Shown: in pieces, positions 13,649 to 14,139 of the stretch
How the letters are laid out: the number at the start of each line of letters is the position of its first letter
How positions within the stretch are numbered: the stretch's first letter is position 1
Assembly (NCBI GenBank): GCA_964607375.1
Contig: CAZSJY010000050.1
Location: forward strand, 1-14,139
Origin: JACNLC01 sp964607375
GTDB lineage: Bacteria; Fidelibacterota; Marinisomatia; SCGC-AAA003-L08; JACNLC01
Length of the DNA stretch: 14,139 bases
Direction of reading: 5' to 3'
Made by a program: the position numbers and the translations under genes
The notes under the pieces: model-generated
Database searches by the model: none
Seen by the model: only the letters and a program-made list of their open reading frames with translations
Told to the model about the DNA's origin: nothing

Positions 13649-14044
13649 TTACTCACTAATAAATTTTAGGATTACTTTCCTGCTTCGTGGACCGTCAAAT
13701 TCTGCGAAGTAAATTCCTTGCCAAATTCCCAAAATCGGACTACCATTTTCAATAATGATTGTTTCTGAGCAACCGATTAATGAAGATTTAACATGAGCTG
13801 CAGAATTCCCTTCACTATGAAAATATCCATCTTCAAATGGAATAATCTTGTTCAATTCATAAGTCATATCTCTAACTACATCGGGATCGGCAGATTCGTT
13901 TATTGTAATCCCGCCAGTTGTATGTGGACAGTAAATTGTTAGAACACCGTCGTCCCACTTGTTTTCTATAATTGTTGCTCTAATCAAATTTGTGATATCT
14001 ACAAATTCAACTTGTGAAGTTGTTTCAACGGTAAGAGTTACCAT
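13649..14044 (-). CDS. YjbQ/UPF0047 family protein
   Basis: A 131-residue protein of the YjbQ (UPF0047) family. Motifs: YCPHTTGGITINESADPDV (38-56), HSEGNSAAHVKSSLIG (76-91, with H76 and H84) and GIWQGIYFAEFDGPRSRKV (106-124), covering the whole usual family length. The family has been described as a secondary thiamine phosphate synthase by complementation; its main role is unsettled. The ATG comes directly after the stop codon of the upstream gene (TAAATG), without a good Shine-Dalgarno, so coupled translation with that gene is likely. Convergent with the M1 peptidase. Confidence 0.93.
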   Translation of the reverse strand: MVTLTVETTSQVEFVDITNLIRATIIENKWDDGVLTIYCPHTTGGITINESADPDVVRDMTYELNKIIPFEDGYFHSEGNSAAHVKSSLIGCSETIIIENGSPILGIWQGIYFAEFDGPRSRKVILKFISE

Positions 14045-14139
14045 TTATGCAGGTTTGAAGTGAGCAGTAAAATGTCGCAGATACTCTGGTTGGTAAGTCA
14101 TTTTTAGACCTTTAATTTTATCTCGTCTTTTGTAAACAT
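14045..14139 (-). CDS. 3' end of an unidentified gene (cut by window edge)
   Basis: An open frame enters from the right edge and ends in TAA at 14047-14045, immediately before the YjbQ ATG. It gives 30 residues, ending MTYQPEYLRHFTAHFKPA, preceded by basic VYKRRDKIKGLK. I cannot assign a family. Note that AAAGG lies 7 nt before an internal ATG (14101), so an 18-codon ORF is a formal alternative, but continuation of a longer upstream gene is more likely given the direct stop-start junction with YjbQ. Confidence 0.45.
   Translation of the reverse strand, partial: VYKRRDKIKGLKMTYQPEYLRHFTAHFKPA

Noticed and set aside
14045..14101. Independent 18-codon gene upstream of YjbQ
   Set aside because: The frame is open to the window edge, so it is more likely the tail of a longer gene despite a fair AAAGG before the internal ATG.

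Overview
The window is about 14.1 kb of AT-rich, densely coded bacterial DNA. The best guess at origin is a member of the FCB superphylum, probably Candidatus Neomarinimicrobiota (Marinimicrobia/SAR406). This rests on the large M1 metallopeptidase at 11157-13580: it ends in a C-terminal sorting domain starting YPNPFNP and carries a six-cysteine LGDGFCDDG...DFGDC module of a kind I associate with that group. No rRNA, tRNA, CRISPR array, integrase or classical transposase was seen.

Region 1 (1-7562) is a run of twelve minus-strand genes, many overlapping or a few bases apart. In transcription order they are: a flavin reductase-like protein, a YtnP-like metallo-beta-lactamase-fold hydrolase, a divergent receiver-like protein, endonuclease III (nth), a tiny XapX-like membrane protein, GTP cyclohydrolase I (folE), dihydrolipoyl dehydrogenase (lpdA), a small membrane protein, octanoyltransferase (lipB), a fused citrate lyase gamma-beta protein (CitD-CitE), a GxxExxY nuclease-like gene, and the first 77 codons of citrate lyase alpha (citF), cut by the window edge. 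Lipoate assembly (lipB), a lipoamide-dependent enzyme (lpdA) and citrate lyase sit together, and lipB and citDE share an ATGA overlap.

The most unusual structure is in the citrate lyase operon. The GxxExxY gene sits in a 437-bp cassette (245-681) bounded by inverted repeats built from 9-bp units, wedged between the end of citDE and the Shine-Dalgarno of citF. The citDE stop codon and the GxxExxY stop codon both lie inside the repeat arms.

Region 2 (7563-8819) holds a divergent promoter region with a 7-bp inverted repeat, then a plus-strand pair: a double zinc-ribbon/DUF2007-like protein and a YdjM-like membrane-bound metal-dependent hydrolase.

Region 3 (8844-11000) is minus strand: an unknown 81-aa protein, a CPBP intramembrane protease and a PduO-type cobalamin adenosyltransferase form an operon. 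It is followed by a repeat-bearing intergenic stretch (9156-9344) with two stem-loops and a 13-bp tandem array, and by a small secreted cysteine-containing protein whose C-terminus looks repeat-derived.

Region 4 (11001-14139) has the secreted M1 peptidase on the plus strand, convergent with a YjbQ/UPF0047 gene preceded by the 3' end of another gene. A long imperfect inverted repeat lies between the convergent genes.
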